Source: Allium sativum
Lineage: Eukaryota > Streptophyta > Magnoliopsida > Asparagales > Amaryllidaceae
Length of the DNA stretch: 64,000 nt
NCBI GenBank assembly: GCA_030737875.1
Contig: CM060912.1
Span: forward strand, 884,267,199 to 884,331,198
Direction: 5' to 3'
Program-made: the position numbers and the translations under genes
The notes under the pieces: model-generated
Seen by the model: the letters and a program-made list of their open reading frames with translations, nothing else
What the model was told of the DNA's origin: nothing
Database searches by the model: none
Part shown: positions 61,101 to 64,000 of the stretch, piece after piece
How the letters are laid out: every line of letters begins with the position of its first letter
How positions within the stretch are numbered: position 1 is the stretch's first letter

Positions 61101-63187
61101 TGAGATTTACTCACATTGGCAGTTCATCGTTAAAGAACGATAAACTGTTGTTTGATTTGAATCAAACAATTAAATTCGCCGTACATTCAAACGAGCCCCA
61201 CTCCACTTCCAGTCAGTCCCATTGGGTAGTGTCCGTCCATATGATCCCGTCGGATCTTGTTTCGCTGAATTCTGATAGTGTATGAATTAGTTATTCAATT
61301 TACAATAAAATATGTTATTTAACTTGAATAAACAAATTTATTTATATATACTATTTGGCCCACCCTATCTTTGGCCCACTTGAAAAAGTACTCCACCGAG
61401 CCCAACTCAATCCTACCCGCTCCAGCATACTCTTCTTCCTCCCAACAGAAAATCAGCCGAAGCCTGTAACCCATTTGCCAACTTTCGGATCCTACCGCGC
61501 CCTTATAAATCCCAACGTCTTCAAACTCACACCCCACAGCTGAACGCGGTTTCTCCTCCAACATATAAACACCATTGTTGTTTAATACGAACTGAAGAAC
61601 ACCTCACTGCCTCAACTTCTCACCCGCATCCACTACTTTGAATCTCGTCATCCACCTGAGAGCCAAAACGACCCCTGTAATTCACGTCAAGACTGTGATC
61701 TCCTGTCTTTGAAATGCCTCTTCCACTGCTACTACTTCCATTTCCCTCCCCCATTCACCCAGCTGAGAGCGTCCGCCTCCGACCAAACCGCTAGCACCAA
61801 ACAGACAACCGCAACAGCCTGGACGACCCCCTGATAAACCCTTCGCCACCATAATGCTCTTCCCCGCGAGCTTCTACCAACTGAAACTAACTTCGACTTC
61901 GCCGACTCCCACCCGATGCTGCGTTTAAGAACTGTGACTCAGCGATTGTAACCCAGACCTGAAGCTCCTCCTTTTTCGAATCCGAATATGAGTTTCCGGA
62001 TTTACACGATATTTTTTTCATTTCTTTGATTTATTTCCCTCATCGTTTTAGCTGGAGATTTGTTCTTGGAGTGGCGGCTTTGCTGTGTTTGACTAAAGAG
62101 AGGAATTAGGTTTTAAGGCTTATGATAGGGGTATTTATAAGGATTAGAAATTTCGGATATTATTTTGTGCGGCTGAAACAAAGGAGGCGTGGATCCCCAT
62201 TTGGCCTTGTATTTAGTTAGGATATTTTGTTAAGGTGTCCACGGTTTTATTTCCCTTTTAGCATTCTGAAATTTCATCATTTAATCATGCCAAATGTGTG
62301 CATAGCTGAAGAAGACCCAATACATGATTTAGTCTAGTTATATACGATACTAATGTCTGTGTATTTGCTTCAGTTTAAAGGATTTTGGTCATCTCATTTT
62401 ATAAAACTTCGTAAATTTACGAACTGCTATCGATCGGATCAAATACACCATCGTGACGATCAATGTGCCACGATCCCAGAAATATAATAATACCGGTAGG
62501 TGGATTCATATTTTGAAACTTCAAAATGTTGATTTCAGGGTGCGAAATACTTCAAATAAAAAGTCGCCTATTTAATTAATTAAAAATTACAGTAAAATTC
62601 TAAAAATTAAATTATCGTTATGTCTCAAAAGAACCTTGTCTAAATTCAAACCCGATATCTACTTATATCGAATAAACCGTTACGGCCGATAAACGATTCT
62701 ATAGCGACTATTTTAAAATTTGATTTGGACCTATCTCAAAATCTACATGATGAAATCCCGATTTTTCTCTTCCACTAGAAAGATATACTCCACCAGCTCC
62801 ACACGTTTCTTGTTTCATAGAAATCCGATTTAAAACGAATCCTGTACATTCAGTTGAAGTTCAAATCACCAAATAGCGAACTGCAGCGCCATTTCGAGCT
62901 TGATTATATTTATATTATAAACTATACGTTCAATTGTCGACGATTGAATATATTCGTTATTCAAATTCAAATTCCAAGCTGAATTAAATATCACAGATGA
63001 TCCGGTTCACACCATATCGCCCTTTTCAGCCAACTCTGATTATTTCAGGATTAAATATATTATTTAATATATTATTTAAATTAAATTTTCACCATTATTT
63101 AATTCCACGACCATTAAATTCACTATCCCACCATTTATATAATTAAATAAATTAATTCCAATACCTCTGCCAATGCGGATCATTACA
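58147..63187 (-). repeat. C right LTR
   Basis: 5041 bp and nearly identical to 49591-54599. It contains the same hairpin train (about 59990-60775), five 36-bp units and a TATA box at 62132-62139. Confidence 0.92.
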
Positions 63188-63192
63188 AAAAC
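63188..63192. repeat. Target site duplication of C, right copy (AAAAC)
   Basis: Matches 49586-49590. Joining the flanks gives a continuous D LTR. Confidence 0.9.
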
Positions 63193-63333
63193 CAAGAGTT
63201 TATCTGAATCAGAATTTCGAAACGATCGCAAAGGTAAAGTCTTTTTTACTTAATTCTGAATATTTTATTATTTAATATTCATTTTATTCTCTTCATTATA
63301 TAATTATTGTGTATTAAAATATGCGGTGTTACA
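63193..63333 (-). repeat. Element D LTR, outer end
   Basis: The minus strand starts TGTAACACCGC and directly follows a polypurine tract. Together with sequence left of 49586 it forms the start of an LTR related to that of the chromovirus at 22815. Confidence 0.75.
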
Positions 63334-63913
63334 TTCTCCCCTCCTTAAAGGATTTCATCCTCGAAATCTCCAAGTTAAGAAGAATGTTATCAGTTAAAAC
63401 CTACACCTATCTACTCATCCATCAACCACTGGCACCCAGTGTCCTTAAAATTACTAATGCTTTTTATGAACATATGCAAAGGTGTTGTATATATGTCCCT
63501 AAGCTAATGAGAAAATCAGGCGGTCTACTGATTCAATTGACCTCCTTAATGCAATTCATGTTCGTGCCATATATCCAATATGCATGCAAAAGAATCCTAT
63601 TAGTACATATAAATCTATATGTGTGCAACAACCATTATCCAAAATGCAACATACAAGTGATGGTTCAACCATTTTCATCCATTCAAAATTAAAATGCACA
63701 CACATCCATATGCAGTATGAAAGTGCTATCGTTTAGCCGACCCTAATCTAATGCCTAATGTGTGTGTATATGCATGCACTGCACCCACTAGCAAACACTT
63801 GCATCCACTTGCAACTATCAAACATAACATGTCTCAAAAACATGTTTTCAAGCATAGGTTTCTATCTAAGAACAGATTTGAATGATAGGAAAAACAGATT
63901 CGAATTCAAAAGC
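63334..63913 (-). mobile_element. Element D: 3' untranslated region and polypurine tract of a second chromovirus
   Basis: In reverse complement this matches 30615-31180 of the complete chromovirus in order, including the polypurine tract (63334-63349), the GGATGAAATCC motif and the AGACCGCC segment. Divergence is substantial, so D is a relative and not a copy. Confidence 0.8.
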
Positions 63914-64000
63914 TTAGAAAGGAATTAGGAACGTACTCTCAAAGAGAAAAGGGTAAGAAGCGTGAATCTTGTCTTTGGATTCCCATGTCGCGTCGTCGCG
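63914..64000 (-). CDS. C-terminus of element D Pol (partial, runs off the window)
   Basis: Twenty-eight residues and a stop are visible on the minus strand, beginning RDDATWES and ending in a YPFLFE segment near the C-terminus. They align with the last residues of the complete chromovirus Pol ([21 protein letters not shown]), the end of the chromodomain-like tail. The rest of gag-pol lies beyond position 64000. The visible part is open, so whether the gene is intact cannot be judged here. Confidence 0.8.
   Translation of the reverse strand, partial: RDDATWESKDKIHASYPFLFESTFLIPF

Larger units (their letters stand above)
49591..63187 (-). mobile_element. Element C: complete LARD-like retroelement
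   Basis: Total length is 13597 bp. It has LTRs of 5009 and 5041 bp, a 3547-bp non-coding interior, TG...CA ends, a Met-tRNA primer site, a polypurine tract and a 5-bp duplication AAAAC (49586-49590 and 63188-63192). These proportions fit LARDs as described in grasses. The LTRs are nearly identical apart from one extra 36-bp unit in the right copy and a GAA repeat difference, so insertion is recent. It sits in the LTR of element D. Confidence 0.92.

Overview
This window is plant nuclear DNA, and all of it reads as nested transposable elements. I found no host gene, rRNA, tRNA or CRISPR array. The plant origin is inferred from a Ty3/gypsy chromovirus with plant-type Gag-Pol, plant initiator-Met tRNA primer sites, AT-rich composition, a Mutator-like element with a 9-bp target duplication, and very large LTRs without coding capacity. 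I cannot name the species. All identities below were judged by eye.

Layout. (1) Positions 1-35013 hold element A1, on the minus strand and entering from the left edge. It has a left LTR end (1-573), a 1035-bp non-coding internal domain (574-1608) and a right LTR that starts at 1609 and is broken by two younger insertions. (2) The first insertion is A2 (3640-18835, minus strand, TSD AAGAT). It is a large non-autonomous element with two nearly identical LTRs of about 7.07 kb around only 1036 bp. (3) The second insertion is a complete Ty3/gypsy chromovirus (22815-34448, plus strand, TSD CAGTC). Its LTRs are 3264 and 3268 bp. Its single Gag-Pol frame carries zinc knuckles, protease, RT, RNase H, integrase with D,D35E, and a chromodomain-like tail, and is broken by two in-frame stops. 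(4) Positions 35014-47344 hold element B (minus strand), an older relative with LTRs of about 5 kb around 1.26 kb. A1 sits in its left LTR. A 1345-bp Mutator-like element with long inverted repeats and a palindrome array sits in its right LTR. (5) Positions 47345-49590 hold a minus-strand broken gene resembling the plant transposon-protein domain, followed by the start of a second chromovirus LTR (D). (6) D is split by element C (49591-63187, minus strand, TSD AAAAC), whose LTRs are about 5.0 kb around a non-coding 3.5-kb interior. D resumes at 63193 and the window ends inside the C-terminus of its Pol.

The insertion order can be read from the joins: B, then A1 inside B, then A2 and the chromovirus inside A1; separately, D and then C inside D. 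A, B and C share primer sites, polypurine tracts, LTR ends and short conserved blocks in their small interiors, although none encodes a protein. The simplest reading is a set of parasitic LARD-like retroelements moved in trans by chromovirus proteins of the kind encoded at 26268-30614.

The most unusual signal is the density of short perfect stem-loops in the giant LTRs. Some are homogenised tandem arrays (34-bp hairpin units in A2). Others are trains of different hairpins joined by pyrimidine linkers (C, 51438-52187; A, 5629-6080). The Mutator-like element independently carries about 13 copies of one 18-bp palindrome.
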